DNA of 16,183 nt from DATBIS01 sp036556805 (GCA_036556805.1 DATBIS010000135.1:1-16183), one strand, 5' to 3'. Positions 1 to 8,111 are shown, numbered from the stretch's first letter. Numbers and translations: made by a program. The notes: generated from the sequence alone by a model not told the origin.

Positions 1-66
1 GAAGGTGCCCTTCTCGAACGAGCGCGTTTCGTCGGGCGCGTCGAAGCGCCGGATCGCGAGCTCCAC
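1..66 (-). CDS. cupin-like protein, N-terminal fragment (runs off left edge)
   Basis: Only the first 22 codons are in the window. The start is GTG at 64-66, chosen because an AAGGAG Shine-Dalgarno (plus-strand 73-78) lies six bases upstream. The visible protein contains RRFDAPDETRSFEKGTF, which resembles the start of small actinobacterial cupin-domain proteins of about 120 residues that carry a PDETR-F-KG segment. That family link is from memory of similar proteins and covers only this short stretch. The gene lies 32 bp behind menD on the same strand, so it is probably the last visible member of the menB-menA-menD transcript. Function cannot be inferred from this fragment. Confidence 0.55.
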   Translation of the reverse strand, partial: MELAIRRFDAPDETRSFEKGTF

Positions 67-98
67 ATCGGTCTCCTTCGGTCGTCGGTGCGGGGAGG

Positions 99-1877
99 CT
101 AGCGCACCGACCGAAGCGCCTCGTCCACGGCGTCCTGGACCTCGCCGTGGCGTGCCCGGTCCAGGTCGGCGTCGATCATGACCTCAACGACGTGGATGCC
201 CCCCGCCGAGGCCGCCTCGTGCACGGCCGTGCTCAGGTCGTCCGCGCGCTCGATGCGGGCATGGCCAACGTCGGCGGCGGCGCAGATCGCGCCGAGGTCC
301 ATCCCGTGCGGCGTGCGAAACAGCCGGTCGAACTCAGGCAGGTCACGCTGGGGGAGGTAGCCGAAGATGGTGCCGCCACCGTTGTTCACCACGACGAGCA
401 CGAGGTCGAGGCCGCGCCGGGCATTCCAGATGAGCGCGCCGACGTCGTAGAGGAACGTGAGGTCGCCGCAGAAGGCGAACGTGGGCGCGCCGGCAGCGGC
501 CACGCCGAGCGCCGTCGACACGAACCCGTCGATGCCGCTCGCGCCGCGGTTCGCGAGCACTCGGAGGCCATCCCGTGGCGCCATGAACGCGTCGAGTTCG
601 CGGATCGGCATGGAGGAGCCCACCACGAGCACGCCTCCCTTGGGGACGGCCGCCGCGACATCGCGCGCGACCCGTCCCTCGAAGGGCTGATCCCAGGCAT
701 CGATCGTCCGATCGATCGTGGCTCGCGCCCGGTCGTCCGCTCCCTGCCACTCGGCACGCCAACCGAACGGCGCAGGCGCAATGCGTCGCGCCTCGAGCTC
801 TTCGACGCGCGGGGCCACGTCGCCCGTATGTGCGAACAGGATCGGCTCGTCGTCCCTCGCGAACGGACGGCCGAGCAACGCCTTCGCGAGGTCCTCCGGC
901 TGTGCTCGAAGCCGCCAGCTCGCTCGACCGTCCGGGTCCGGCTCGAGATGGTGCACGTCGACGACGATGAGCGTCGGCGCGGCGGCCACGAGGCGTTGCG
1001 TCGCTCGGCTCGTGGGATACGCGCCAACTTGGAGGACGACGTCCGGACGGTGGTCGTCGAGCCACGCCGCACATCCCAACAGATGCTGCCCCGCTGCGAG
1101 GGAGCGCTCGCGAACGCGTACGAGCGACGTGGGCTCCGCGACGACCGGCCATGCCAATGATCCGGCGAGGTCGAGGACCGGCTGGAGATCGTCCCACGAC
1201 CGGCCGCCGGCTACGACGAGACCGCGAGCGCCGGACAGCGCACGCGCGGCCCGCTCCACGTCGTCGGGTCCCACGAGGTCCGCCGACGGTTTCTGTCGGA
1301 CGTGCACGCGGTCCGCGTCCTTCGAAGCGAGCGGCTCGGTCGGCACGAGGGGTTCGTCGAACGGACAGTTGACGTGAACGGGCCCGATCGGCAAGCCGGC
1401 CGCGGCGCGGATCGCCGACCGACCGGCGTCCCGCCAACGCTCAGGGTGTTCGCTCGTGGCCGGGAGCGGTGGCTCGAGGTCTTCACGGACGTAGCGCCCG
1501 AACAACCCAGCCTGGTCGATCGTCTGGTTCGCACCCGTGCCGCGCAGTCGCGGGGGCCGATCGGCGGTGAGGAGCACGAGCGGCATCCTCGATTGCGAGG
1601 CTTCGACGACCGCGGGGAGGAGCTCGGCGGCCGCGGTGCCGCTGGTCGTCGCGACCCCGACCGGTCGCCCGGTCGCCTTCGAGATGCCGAGGGCGAAGAA
1701 CGCGCTCGAGCGCTCGTCGAGATGAACGTGGGTCTGCACGGCCGGATGACGTTCGAGCGCGAGCGCCAGGGCCGTCGATCTCGAGCCCGGTGAGAGACAC
1801 GCGTGCGCCATCCCGCCCCGGGCGAGCTCGTCGACGAGCGCCCGCGCGCACGCGACGTTGAGATCTCCCAGGCTCAC
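99..1877 (-). CDS. menD: SEPHCHC synthase MenD (menaquinone biosynthesis)
   Basis: 592 residues, close to the usual 550-580. MenD is a thiamine-diphosphate and Mg-dependent cytosolic enzyme that condenses 2-oxoglutarate with isochorismate, releasing CO2, to give SEPHCHC. Visible motifs: SPGSRSTALALAL at about 29-41, the conserved Glu55 in HLDERSSAFFALG (the ThDP-activating Glu sits at 55 in E. coli MenD too), and the ThDP-binding segment from GDLTFLYDVG to VVVNNGG at about 471-501. The GTG at 1875-1877 was chosen because the protein aligns from SLGDLNVACARALVDEL and because it overlaps the menA stop as GTGA. The frame stays open far upstream, but that part only shadows menA. Translation is probably coupled to menA. 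Confidence 0.95.
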   Translation of the reverse strand: MSLGDLNVACARALVDELARGGMAHACLSPGSRSTALALALERHPAVQTHVHLDERSSAFFALGISKATGRPVGVATTSGTAAAELLPAVVEASQSRMPLVLLTADRPPRLRGTGANQTIDQAGLFGRYVREDLEPPLPATSEHPERWRDAGRSAIRAAAGLPIGPVHVNCPFDEPLVPTEPLASKDADRVHVRQKPSADLVGPDDVERAARALSGARGLVVAGGRSWDDLQPVLDLAGSLAWPVVAEPTSLVRVRERSLAAGQHLLGCAAWLDDHRPDVVLQVGAYPTSRATQRLVAAAPTLIVVDVHHLEPDPDGRASWRLRAQPEDLAKALLGRPFARDDEPILFAHTGDVAPRVEELEARRIAPAPFGWRAEWQGADDRARATIDRTIDAWDQPFEGRVARDVAAAVPKGGVLVVGSSMPIRELDAFMAPRDGLRVLANRGASGIDGFVSTALGVAAAGAPTFAFCGDLTFLYDVGALIWNARRGLDLVLVVVNNGGGTIFGYLPQRDLPEFDRLFRTPHGMDLGAICAAADVGHARIERADDLSTAVHEAASAGGIHVVEVMIDADLDRARHGEVQDAVDEALRSVR

Positions 1878-2767
1878 GCGGCCACCCGAGAGAGCACCAG
1901 GCCGAGCGCGAGCAGCAGGCCGAACGAAGCGTGCACCGCGGCCGTGCCGACGAGCACCGGGACCAGATCCCGGCCCGCGGCGCGACCGACCGCTCCCATC
2001 GGCCGGATCGCGAGCACCCACGCGAGCAGCCCGAAGAGCGACCACTGTGTGATGCCCACCGACTCGTCGCCGATGAACACGAGCACCCCGATCGCGATGA
2101 CGGCGAACGCGCCCACGACGCACGCCCGGTACATGAGCCTCGTCCGCGGGTCGCCGAGGCGAACGGCGAGCGTGCGCTTGCCGGAGGCATCGTCGGTGGG
2201 GAGGTCGCGCAGGTTGTTCGCGACGAGGATCGCGACCGCGAGCAGCCCCAGCCCCGAACCCGCCCACCACGCCGAGGCCGGGACGGTCTCGACCATCACG
2301 TACGCGGTGCCGCACGTCGCCATCAGCCCGAAGAAGAGGAAGACCATGAGCTCCCCGAGGCCGAGGCCCGCGTACGGCTTCGGCCCACCGCTGTACCCGA
2401 CGGCCGCGAGCAAGGCGAGCGTGCCCACGGCGAGGATCAACACCGGCGAGGTGACGAGTGCGAGCACGAGGCCGCACACCGCCGCGACGCCGAGTGACGC
2501 GAGCGCGGCGGCAAGCACGGCACGGGGGGAGGCGAGGCCCGAGGCCGTCAACCTCGGCGGCCCCAGCCGATCGGGGGTGTCGACGCCGCGCACGCCGTCG
2601 AAGTAGTCGTTCGCGAAGTTCACGCCGATCTGGAGTCCGGCCGCGACCAGCAGCGCGAACGCGAACCGCCACCACATGATCTCGCTCGCCGCCGCAGCAC
2701 CGACCACGACCGGCACGAGCCCCGCGCCGAGCGTCCGGGGGCGCGCCCCCCGAACCCACACGTTCAC
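1874..2767 (-). CDS. menA: 1,4-dihydroxy-2-naphthoate polyprenyltransferase MenA
   Basis: 297 residues, the normal length for this UbiA-superfamily integral membrane prenyltransferase, which attaches a polyprenyl chain to DHNA to make demethylmenaquinone. The two Asp-rich Mg/diphosphate-binding motifs are present: NFANDYFD at 50-57 and NNLRDLPTD at 184-192. The sequence between and after them is a series of hydrophobic helices (about 8-9 expected). The N-terminal RGARPRTL is typical of MenA. The start is GTG at 2765-2767, which overlaps the menB stop as GTGA; a second in-frame GTG two codons later is possible. The gene's own stop overlaps the menD start, so menB, menA and menD form one translationally coupled chain. 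Confidence 0.94.
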   Translation of the reverse strand: MNVWVRGARPRTLGAGLVPVVVGAAAASEIMWWRFAFALLVAAGLQIGVNFANDYFDGVRGVDTPDRLGPPRLTASGLASPRAVLAAALASLGVAAVCGLVLALVTSPVLILAVGTLALLAAVGYSGGPKPYAGLGLGELMVFLFFGLMATCGTAYVMVETVPASAWWAGSGLGLLAVAILVANNLRDLPTDDASGKRTLAVRLGDPRTRLMYRACVVGAFAVIAIGVLVFIGDESVGITQWSLFGLLAWVLAIRPMGAVGRAAGRDLVPVLVGTAAVHASFGLLLALGLVLSRVAA

Positions 2768-3579
2768 GGGCGCTTCGGGAACCTCGAGAAGTCGGGCGGG
2801 CGCTTCTGGACGTACGCGTCCCGCCCCTCCTGAGCCTCCTCGGACATGTAATAGAGGAGCGTGGCGTCGCCCGCGAGCTGCTGCACGCCGGCGAGGCCGT
2901 CGATGCCGGCGTTGACGCCGGCCTTCAGCAGCCGCAGCGCGAGCGGCGAGAACCCGAGCATCTCGCGGCACCACTGCAGGGTCGTGTCCTCCAGCTCGGC
3001 GAGCGGCACCACCGCGTTCACGAGTCCCCACGAGAGCGCGGTCTCCGCGTCGTACTGGCGGCAGAGGAACCACACCTCCTTCGCCCGCTTCTCGCCGATC
3101 TGCCGCGCGAGAAGCCCGATCCCGTACCCGCCGTCGAACGACCCCACGCGGGGCCCGGCCTGGCCGAACCTCGCGTTGTCGGCCGCGATCGTGAGGTCGC
3201 AGCACAGATGCAGCACGTGGCCGCCGCCGATCGCGTAGCCGGCCACCATCGCCACGACCGGCTTCGGCATGCGCCGGATCTGCACCTGGAGGTCGAGCAC
3301 GTTCAGGCGGCCGATCCCGTGCTCGTCGACGTAGCCGTCGTCGCCCCGGACGTGCTGGTCGCCCCCGCTGCAGAACGCGTCGGGACCCTCGCCGGTCAGC
3401 ACGATCACCCCCACGGCGGGGTCGTCACGCGCGACGTCGAACGCGCGGATCAGCTCGCGAACGGTGAGGGGCCGGAACGCGTTGCGGACCTCGGGCCGCG
3501 CGATCGTGATCTTCGCGATCCCGTCCGCGAACTCGGACCGGATGTCGGTGTACTCGCCGATCTGCTGCCATTCGACCAT
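2764..3579 (-). CDS. menB: 1,4-dihydroxy-2-naphthoyl-CoA synthase MenB
   Basis: 271 residues of the crotonase fold; it cyclises o-succinylbenzoyl-CoA to DHNA-CoA. The sequence follows E. coli MenB closely throughout: RNAFRPLTV at 32-40, SGGDQ at 71-75, the oxyanion-hole loop AIGGGHVLH at 116-124, and FGQAGPRVGSFDGGYG at 138-153. Position 142 is Gly, as in bicarbonate-dependent type I enzymes, whereas mycobacterial type II MenB has an Asp there. ATG 3577-3579 fits the family start (VEW). An in-frame ATG at 3616-3618 would add 13 residues but lies only 4 nt from the probable -10. It is the first gene of the men operon on this strand and diverges from menE. Confidence 0.95.
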   Translation of the reverse strand: MVEWQQIGEYTDIRSEFADGIAKITIARPEVRNAFRPLTVRELIRAFDVARDDPAVGVIVLTGEGPDAFCSGGDQHVRGDDGYVDEHGIGRLNVLDLQVQIRRMPKPVVAMVAGYAIGGGHVLHLCCDLTIAADNARFGQAGPRVGSFDGGYGIGLLARQIGEKRAKEVWFLCRQYDAETALSWGLVNAVVPLAELEDTTLQWCREMLGFSPLALRLLKAGVNAGIDGLAGVQQLAGDATLLYYMSEEAQEGRDAYVQKRPPDFSRFPKRP

Positions 3580-3621
3580 AGGACCATCGACTCCGAGAGC
3601 GCATACTCGAACGATCATGGC

Positions 3622-3628
3622 TAGCCTA
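3622..3628. promoter_or_regulatory. overlapping divergent -10 elements of menE and menB
   Basis: The 57-bp gap between menB and menE contains the 8-bp palindrome GGCTAGCC (3619-3626). Read on the plus strand it gives TAGCCT (3622-3627), nine bases before the menE GTG. Read on the minus strand it gives TAGGCT (3628-3623), about 44 bases before the menB ATG. Both fit TANNNT. The two hexamers share five base pairs, so the promoters would compete for polymerase. No good -35 is visible on either side. The call rests on motif and position only. Confidence 0.4.
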
Positions 3629-3636
3629 CCCGAAGA

Positions 3637-4821
3637 GTGAACCTCTCCGAGAACCTCGCGGTCGGCCCCGGGGACCTCGTGGCCGTCGCGCTTCCCCCGG
3701 GCCCGGAGTGGCTCCCGATCGTGCGTGACCTCTGGGAGGCGGGCGCCTCGGTCCTGCCCGTCGACCATCGGCTCACGAGCGCCGAGACGCGCGCGATCCT
3801 CGGCCGCGCCAGGCCCACCGTGGTGGTCGACGCCGCCGGCGCGATGGTCTACACGGAGGGAGCCCGCATCGATCCCTCGGTGGGCGTGTGCCTCGCGACC
3901 TCCGGCACGGTCGGGGAGCCGAAGGTCGTGGAGCTCTCGCGCGACGCCGTCGAGGCGGCCGTCCGCTGCTCGATCGAGGCGCTCGATGGCCACGAGGACG
4001 ACCCCTGGCTCTGTTGCCTGCCCCTCGCGCACGCTGGCGGCATGCTGGTGCTCCTGCGGGGCGTCGTTGCCGGCGCGCCGGTCGAGATCCTGCGCCGGTT
4101 CGACCTCGACGCGGTGGCGGCCTCACCGCACGTGTTCACCGCGCTGGTCCCCACGATGGTGCACCGGCTGCTCGCGGACGGCGTCGATCTCTCGCACTTC
4201 CGCGCGGTGCTCGTGGGCGGTGCGGAGCTCGACGACGCAACCGGCGAGCACGCCCGAGAAGCCGGCGCCCGCCTGGTTTCGACGTACGGCCTCACCGAGA
4301 CCGCCGGCGGGGTCGCGTACGACGGCGTGCTCTTCGACGGCACCGCGGCGCGATTCGGCCCGCACGGCGAGATCCAGATCGCCGGACCCACGGTGATGGA
4401 GGGATACCGGTTCGACCCACAGGCCACTGCGGAGGCGTTCACGCTGGACGGGTACGTGCGCACCGGCGACGCCGGCGAGCTCGGCGAGGACGGCCGGCTC
4501 CTCGTGCACGGCCGGCTCGACGACCTCATCCTCTCGGGCGCCGAGAAGATCTGGCCCCAGGAGGTCGAGGCGGCGCTGCGGGAGCATCCCGACGTGATCG
4601 ATGTGGCGGTCGCCGGCCGGCCGGATCCCGATTGGGGCGCGCGCGTGATCGCGTTCGTCGTGCCCGAGCCGGACCGGCCGACGCCGACCGTCCAGGAGCT
4701 GCGGGACTTCGCGTCGGACCGCATCGCCCGCTTCAAGGCGCCGCGCGACATCGTGCTGGTGGAGGAGCTCCCGCGGACGCCCTCGGGCAAGCTTCGGCGC
4801 GGCCTCCTGCCGATCCCCTAG
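3637..4821 (+). CDS. menE: o-succinylbenzoate--CoA ligase MenE (ANL superfamily)
   Basis: 394 residues. Acyl-adenylate-forming ligase motifs occur in order: ATP P-loop ATSGTVGEPK at 87-96, STYGLTETAGG, GYVRTGDAGELGEDG, the hinge GRLDDLILSGAEKIWPQEVE, and the C-terminal PRTPSGKLRRG that carries the adenylation Lys. It is shorter at the N-terminus than E. coli MenE (about 450) but similar to actinobacterial MenE. Motifs alone would also allow another acyl-CoA ligase; the men cluster supports activation of o-succinylbenzoate to its CoA thioester. The start is GTG at 3637; there is no good Shine-Dalgarno, and a -10-like TAGCCT lies nine bases before it, suggesting a leaderless or nearly leaderless mRNA. 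Confidence 0.88.
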   Translation: MNLSENLAVGPGDLVAVALPPGPEWLPIVRDLWEAGASVLPVDHRLTSAETRAILGRARPTVVVDAAGAMVYTEGARIDPSVGVCLATSGTVGEPKVVELSRDAVEAAVRCSIEALDGHEDDPWLCCLPLAHAGGMLVLLRGVVAGAPVEILRRFDLDAVAASPHVFTALVPTMVHRLLADGVDLSHFRAVLVGGAELDDATGEHAREAGARLVSTYGLTETAGGVAYDGVLFDGTAARFGPHGEIQIAGPTVMEGYRFDPQATAEAFTLDGYVRTGDAGELGEDGRLLVHGRLDDLILSGAEKIWPQEVEAALREHPDVIDVAVAGRPDPDWGARVIAFVVPEPDRPTPTVQELRDFASDRIARFKAPRDIVLVEELPRTPSGKLRRGLLPIP

Positions 4822-4827
4822 ACGTTC

Positions 4828-4866
4828 GAAGGGCCCGAGTCCGGGAGGGGTGGACTCGAGCCCTTC
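4828..4866. terminator. hairpin between convergent menE and response-regulator genes
   Basis: An inverted repeat begins seven bases after the menE stop. The left arm GAAGGGCCCGAGTCC (4828-4842) pairs with 4852-4866 at 14 of 15 positions (one C-A mismatch) around a 9-nt loop. There is no U-run on either strand, so this is a strong stem rather than a textbook intrinsic terminator. Its position between convergent genes suits bidirectional termination or 3'-end protection. Confidence 0.55.
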
Positions 4867-4918
4867 AAATCGTCGCGGTCTTCGGGCCGCCGAGGGGGTG
4901 GCTTCCCGCTGTCCCGCG

Positions 4919-4997
4919 TCCGGCGCGAGCGCCGGATGCTTGCTCCGCAAGAGACATCGGCCGGGGCCCAGCCGGGTGTGATACCCGCAATCGGGTA
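4919..4997. repeat. cluster of small inverted repeats in the menE/regulator gap
   Basis: The rest of the 186-bp convergent gap holds three short hairpins: TCCGGCG/CGCCGGA (4919-4936, loop CGAG), CTTGC/GCAAG (about 4939-4951, loop TCC) and TACCCG/CGGGTA (4982-4997, loop CAAT), the last lying 10 bp beyond the regulator stop. The middle one contains GCTTGCTCCGC, which recurs in the loop of the large hairpin after rplI. No coding potential was seen. The hairpins may be 3'-end structures of the response-regulator transcript or a degenerate intergenic repeat. Confidence 0.4.
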
Positions 4998-5007
4998 ACG
5001 AGCGGGC

Positions 5008-5682
5008 CTAGACCGTGATCGCGCCGTGCTTCACGGCGAAGGCCACGGCTTCGAGCTTCGAATGCACGCGGAGCTTCCCCAGGATGTTGCGCACGTGCGT
5101 CTGCACGGTCTGGGGGCTGATGAAGAGCTTCTCGGCGATGCCGTCGTTGCGCATACCCTCCGCGAGCAGCTGAAGGATCTCGCGCTCGCGCTCGGTGAGG
5201 TCGTCGAGGAGGTTCGTCGCCTCGCGGCGGGCCTCGCGCTCGCGGGCGACTTGGTGCAGCAGCCTGGTGAGCACCAACGGATCGATGAGGACCTCGCCTT
5301 CGGCGGCCGCCTTCGCGGCCTGGAGGACCTCGTTCGCGGCCTCGTCCTTGCCGAGGAACCCGGACGCGCCGGCCTCGACGGCGTCGACGAGCAGCCGCTC
5401 GTCGTCGTGCGCCGTCATGATCACGACCTTCGTGGCGGGCGAAGCCTCTTTGATCTTTCTGGTCGCCTCGATGCCGCTCATCCCGCCCTTGAACATGATG
5501 TCCATGAGGACGACGTCGGGGAGGTGCTCGGCGGCGATCGAGATCGCCTCCTCCGGGTTGTGGACGGGTGGGGCGACGAGCTGCAGCGACTCGTCCAGCC
5601 CGACCACCAATGCGAGCGCATCCGTGAGGATCTTGTGGTCGTCGCAAATGAGCATGGAAACGACGCGGTCGCTACCGCCCAT
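5008..5682 (-). CDS. NarL/FixJ-family response regulator
   Basis: 224 residues with an N-terminal receiver domain and a C-terminal LuxR/GerE helix-turn-helix. The acidic pair is D14-D15, the phosphoacceptor D61, the switch Thr T90 and the conserved Lys K112. The HTH begins at LTEREREILQLLAEG (about 160) and includes ISPQTVQTHVRNILGKL. The segment after D61 reads IMFKGGMSGIE, one residue longer than the usual xMPxMxGxE and lacking its Pro. ATG 5680-5682 was chosen because it gives a normal receiver start (VSMLICDDH); it overlaps the kinase gene by 11 bp. It is most likely the partner of that kinase and a DNA-binding regulator. The target is unknown. Confidence 0.92.
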   Translation of the reverse strand: MGGSDRVVSMLICDDHKILTDALALVVGLDESLQLVAPPVHNPEEAISIAAEHLPDVVLMDIMFKGGMSGIEATRKIKEASPATKVVIMTAHDDERLLVDAVEAGASGFLGKDEAANEVLQAAKAAAEGEVLIDPLVLTRLLHQVAREREARREATNLLDDLTEREREILQLLAEGMRNDGIAEKLFISPQTVQTHVRNILGKLRVHSKLEAVAFAVKHGAITV

Positions 5683-7249
5683 GTCCCTTGTCTCCCTGTG
5701 TGGGCAGCGTGATCCGGAGCATGGTACCCCCATCGGGCGCTTCCATTGCCATCACGTCGCCACCTTGCGCTCGCACGAGGCCGCGGCAGATGAACAGGCC
5801 AAGCCCGGTGCCCGGCACCTCCTCGTAGCCGGGCGGACGAAACTCGGGGAACTTCCCGAACACGGCCTCCCGACGGTCGGGTCGGATGCCCGGCCCGTGA
5901 TCGACCACCTCGACGACGGCCGAGCCCTCCTCGACCCGCGCTCGCACTTCGATCGGGGCGTCCGGCGGCGAGAACGCGGCCGCGTTGTCGACGAGCTGCG
6001 TGACGGCCTCCGCGAACCTCACTCGATCGAGCAGCACCTCGGTCCCCTCCTCCAGGTCGACCGCGAGGGGATGGTCGCCGGTCCTCGCACGGTCGATCCC
6101 TTCGCGCACTCCTTCACCAAGGTCGGTCGGTCGGAGCACGTAGTTGAGCGTGCCGGCGTCGACCTTGAGGGCGGTGGCCACCTGGTCCGCGACGCGGAGC
6201 AGCCTGACGGACTCCTGGTCGATCAGCCGGAAGAACTCGCGGCGCTCGGCGTCCGGAAGCCGGTCCCACTGGAGGTCGCCGGTCGAGGCGAGGCCGCGGA
6301 TGGTCGAGACCGGCCCTCTGACCTCATGCGCGACCATGCTCGCGATCTCCGCGCGGCCGCCGAGGACCTCCTCCGCGCGGTCGCTCGCCCGGCGCATGAA
6401 CGTGACCTCTTCGCGCTGCGACGCGAGCATCCCGACGAGCGCGAGGATCGGCGCCACGACGGGAAGGAGGTCGACGGCCCGCAGCGACGCCTGGAAGGGC
6501 AGGGGACGGGTGAACGTGACGAGGAGCCCGATCGCCGCCACGGTGAACGAGGCCGCAAGCCACGTCCGATCGGGCGGAGCTTCGTTCGAAGGTTGGAGCT
6601 CGCGTGCCACCGCAGCACCGAGGAGAAGCAGGGCCGCCACCAGCAGGACCGCGCCGGCCGGCCCCAGCCCCACCCGCGGCGGGAGGTCGACCGCGGCGAG
6701 TGCGGGCCGTCGCGCGGAACCGGACACGAGGGCTGCCGGGTCGAGAACGGCCACGACGCCGTCCAGGAGCAACGCCGCTGCCCCGGCGCCGGCGATCACC
6801 AGCCAGGGGCGGACCGCGGGCCGTCCGCGTCGCTCCCACCACGGCTTCGCCAGCACGAAGCACGCGCCGGCCACGACCCAGCCGATCTGGGTGGCATACA
6901 CCCCGAGCGCCGAGGGCCCGAGCGCGCTCGCGCGGGTCACGGCCAGACGTCCGAAGAAGCCGACGCCGTCCGCCCCGTTCGTGCTCACGGCCGGCCACAC
7001 GACCGCGAGCGCGAGGATCTGCAGCGCGAGCACGGAGAAGCCGGCCGCGACGAACAGGGCGTTCGGGTCGGCCGAGGAGCGGTAGCGCACCCAGAACGAC
7101 GCCGCGACCGCCGCGCACGCCGTTCCGACCGCCGCGGGCAACGCCGCGCGCAGGCCGATCGCACGCCAGGACCCGAATGCCGACGCGATCAGCAGGGCCC
7201 CGACCACGACGCCCGTCGTGATCGCGGGGGCCCGCCACGTCTTGTTCAC
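5672..7249 (-). CDS. membrane-bound sensor histidine kinase (HisKA type)
   Basis: 525 residues. The first roughly 280 contain about eight hydrophobic segments (approximately 8-25, 33-54, 66-86, 112-135, 148-170, 195-215, 228-247 and 262-277) with no recognisable extracellular sensor domain. The kinase core follows: H-box MVAHEVRGPVSTI with His308, N-box LVDNAAAFSP (Asn422), G1 DHGPGI (450-455), F-box FGKF and G2 GTGLGLF (480-486). The H-box has the HExxxP form of ordinary HisKA kinases, although the overlapping regulator is of the NarL class, which is more often paired with HisKA_3. The GTG start at 7247-7249 has no Shine-Dalgarno but a TACACT seven bases ahead. It lies 36 bp after panB. The signal is unknown. 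Confidence 0.92.
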   Translation of the reverse strand: MNKTWRAPAITTGVVVGALLIASAFGSWRAIGLRAALPAAVGTACAAVAASFWVRYRSSADPNALFVAAGFSVLALQILALAVVWPAVSTNGADGVGFFGRLAVTRASALGPSALGVYATQIGWVVAGACFVLAKPWWERRGRPAVRPWLVIAGAGAAALLLDGVVAVLDPAALVSGSARRPALAAVDLPPRVGLGPAGAVLLVAALLLLGAAVARELQPSNEAPPDRTWLAASFTVAAIGLLVTFTRPLPFQASLRAVDLLPVVAPILALVGMLASQREEVTFMRRASDRAEEVLGGRAEIASMVAHEVRGPVSTIRGLASTGDLQWDRLPDAERREFFRLIDQESVRLLRVADQVATALKVDAGTLNYVLRPTDLGEGVREGIDRARTGDHPLAVDLEEGTEVLLDRVRFAEAVTQLVDNAAAFSPPDAPIEVRARVEEGSAVVEVVDHGPGIRPDRREAVFGKFPEFRPPGYEEVPGTGLGLFICRGLVRAQGGDVMAMEAPDGGTMLRITLPTQGDKGHGR

Positions 7250-7256
7250 GAGGGCG

Positions 7257-7262
7257 AGTGTA
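7257..7262 (-). promoter_or_regulatory. probable leaderless promoter (-10 TACACT) of the histidine kinase gene
   Basis: On the minus strand TACACT is followed by seven bases (CGCCCTC) and then the GTG start codon, so a transcript initiated at the usual distance would begin at or next to the GTG. No Shine-Dalgarno is present in the gap, and no -35 is evident. It would allow kinase-regulator expression independent of panB. Confidence 0.5.
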
Positions 7263-7285
7263 GGTGTCCCCGTGCGCGCGGGCCG

Positions 7286-8071
7286 CTAGGAGTAGGAGTG
7301 GTCTTCGTCCGGGAAGGAGCCGTCCGCGACGTCGCTCGCGAACCTCGTCACGGCGTCGGTGATCGTCTCGCGCAGGTTCGTGTACGCCTTCGCGAGCTTC
7401 GGCGGCTTCTCCGAGAGCCCGAGAAGGTCGTTGATCACCAGCACCTGAGCGTCGCAGTGAGGACCGGCCCCGATGCCGATCGTCGGGATCTGCAGCGACC
7501 TCGTGATCTCGGACCCGAGCTCCGCCGGCATCGCCTCGAGGACGATCGCGAAGGCCCCGGCCTTCTCGAGCGCGAGGGCCTGGTCGAGCACCTTCGTGGC
7601 CGCCTCGCCCCGGCCCTGGACCTTGTAGCCGCCGAGGCCGTACACCGACTGGGGAGTGAGTCCCACGTGCGCCATCACCGGGATGCCGATGTCGACCAGT
7701 CGGTGGATGAGGTCGAGCTGCGGGCCCTCGATCTTCACCGCGTGGGCTCCGCCCTCTTTGAGGAAACGCCCGGCGTGCCGAACCCCTTCCTCGGCCGAGG
7801 CCTGGAACGACATGAAGGGCATGTCGCCGACCACCATCGCGCGCTCCGCGCCACGCGCCACCGCCCGCGTGTGGTGGAGCATCTCCTCCATCGTGACCGG
7901 CAGCTCGTTCTCGTAGCCGAGGACGTTGCGGCCGACCGAGTCGCCCACGAGGAGCACGGGGATGCCCGCCCGGTCGAGGATCCGCGCCATGGGGAAGTCG
8001 TATGCGGTGAGCATCGCGAAACGCTTGCTCTCCGCCTTCCACGAGCGCAGGTCGTGGATCGTGATCGTCAT
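7286..8071 (-). CDS. panB: 3-methyl-2-oxobutanoate hydroxymethyltransferase PanB
   Basis: 261 residues, against 264 in E. coli. PanB transfers a hydroxymethyl group from 5,10-methylene-THF to 2-oxoisovalerate, giving ketopantoate for pantothenate and CoA. Mg ligands and active-site residues are in place: LLVGDSVG (D44), VVGDMPFMS (D83), VKIEGP (E115), and the catalytic Glu in VLEAMPAELG (E179). GLTPQSVYGLGGYKVQGR is also typical. ATG 8069-8071 was chosen over an upstream extension because AAGGAGG lies seven bases before it and the family starts here. No panC or panD is nearby. It has its own promoter and may be read through into the kinase-regulator pair. Confidence 0.96.
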   Translation of the reverse strand: MTITIHDLRSWKAESKRFAMLTAYDFPMARILDRAGIPVLLVGDSVGRNVLGYENELPVTMEEMLHHTRAVARGAERAMVVGDMPFMSFQASAEEGVRHAGRFLKEGGAHAVKIEGPQLDLIHRLVDIGIPVMAHVGLTPQSVYGLGGYKVQGRGEAATKVLDQALALEKAGAFAIVLEAMPAELGSEITRSLQIPTIGIGAGPHCDAQVLVINDLLGLSEKPPKLAKAYTNLRETITDAVTRFASDVADGSFPDEDHSYS

Positions 8072-8111
8072 GCTCGCGCCTCCTTCTCTCGAGTGCACGG
8101 CCGTCTCGCGG

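Noticed and set aside
1878..2759. N-terminal extension of menD by 294 codons, which would suggest a fusion protein
   Set aside because: The extension is antisense-like, Arg-rich sequence overlapping menA in another frame. menA has both Asp-rich motifs, and the menD family start is at GTG 1877.
2768..3205. Upstream extension of menA into menB
   Set aside because: The extra sequence is an out-of-frame shadow of menB. The GTGA overlap at 2764-2767 gives a normal MenA start.
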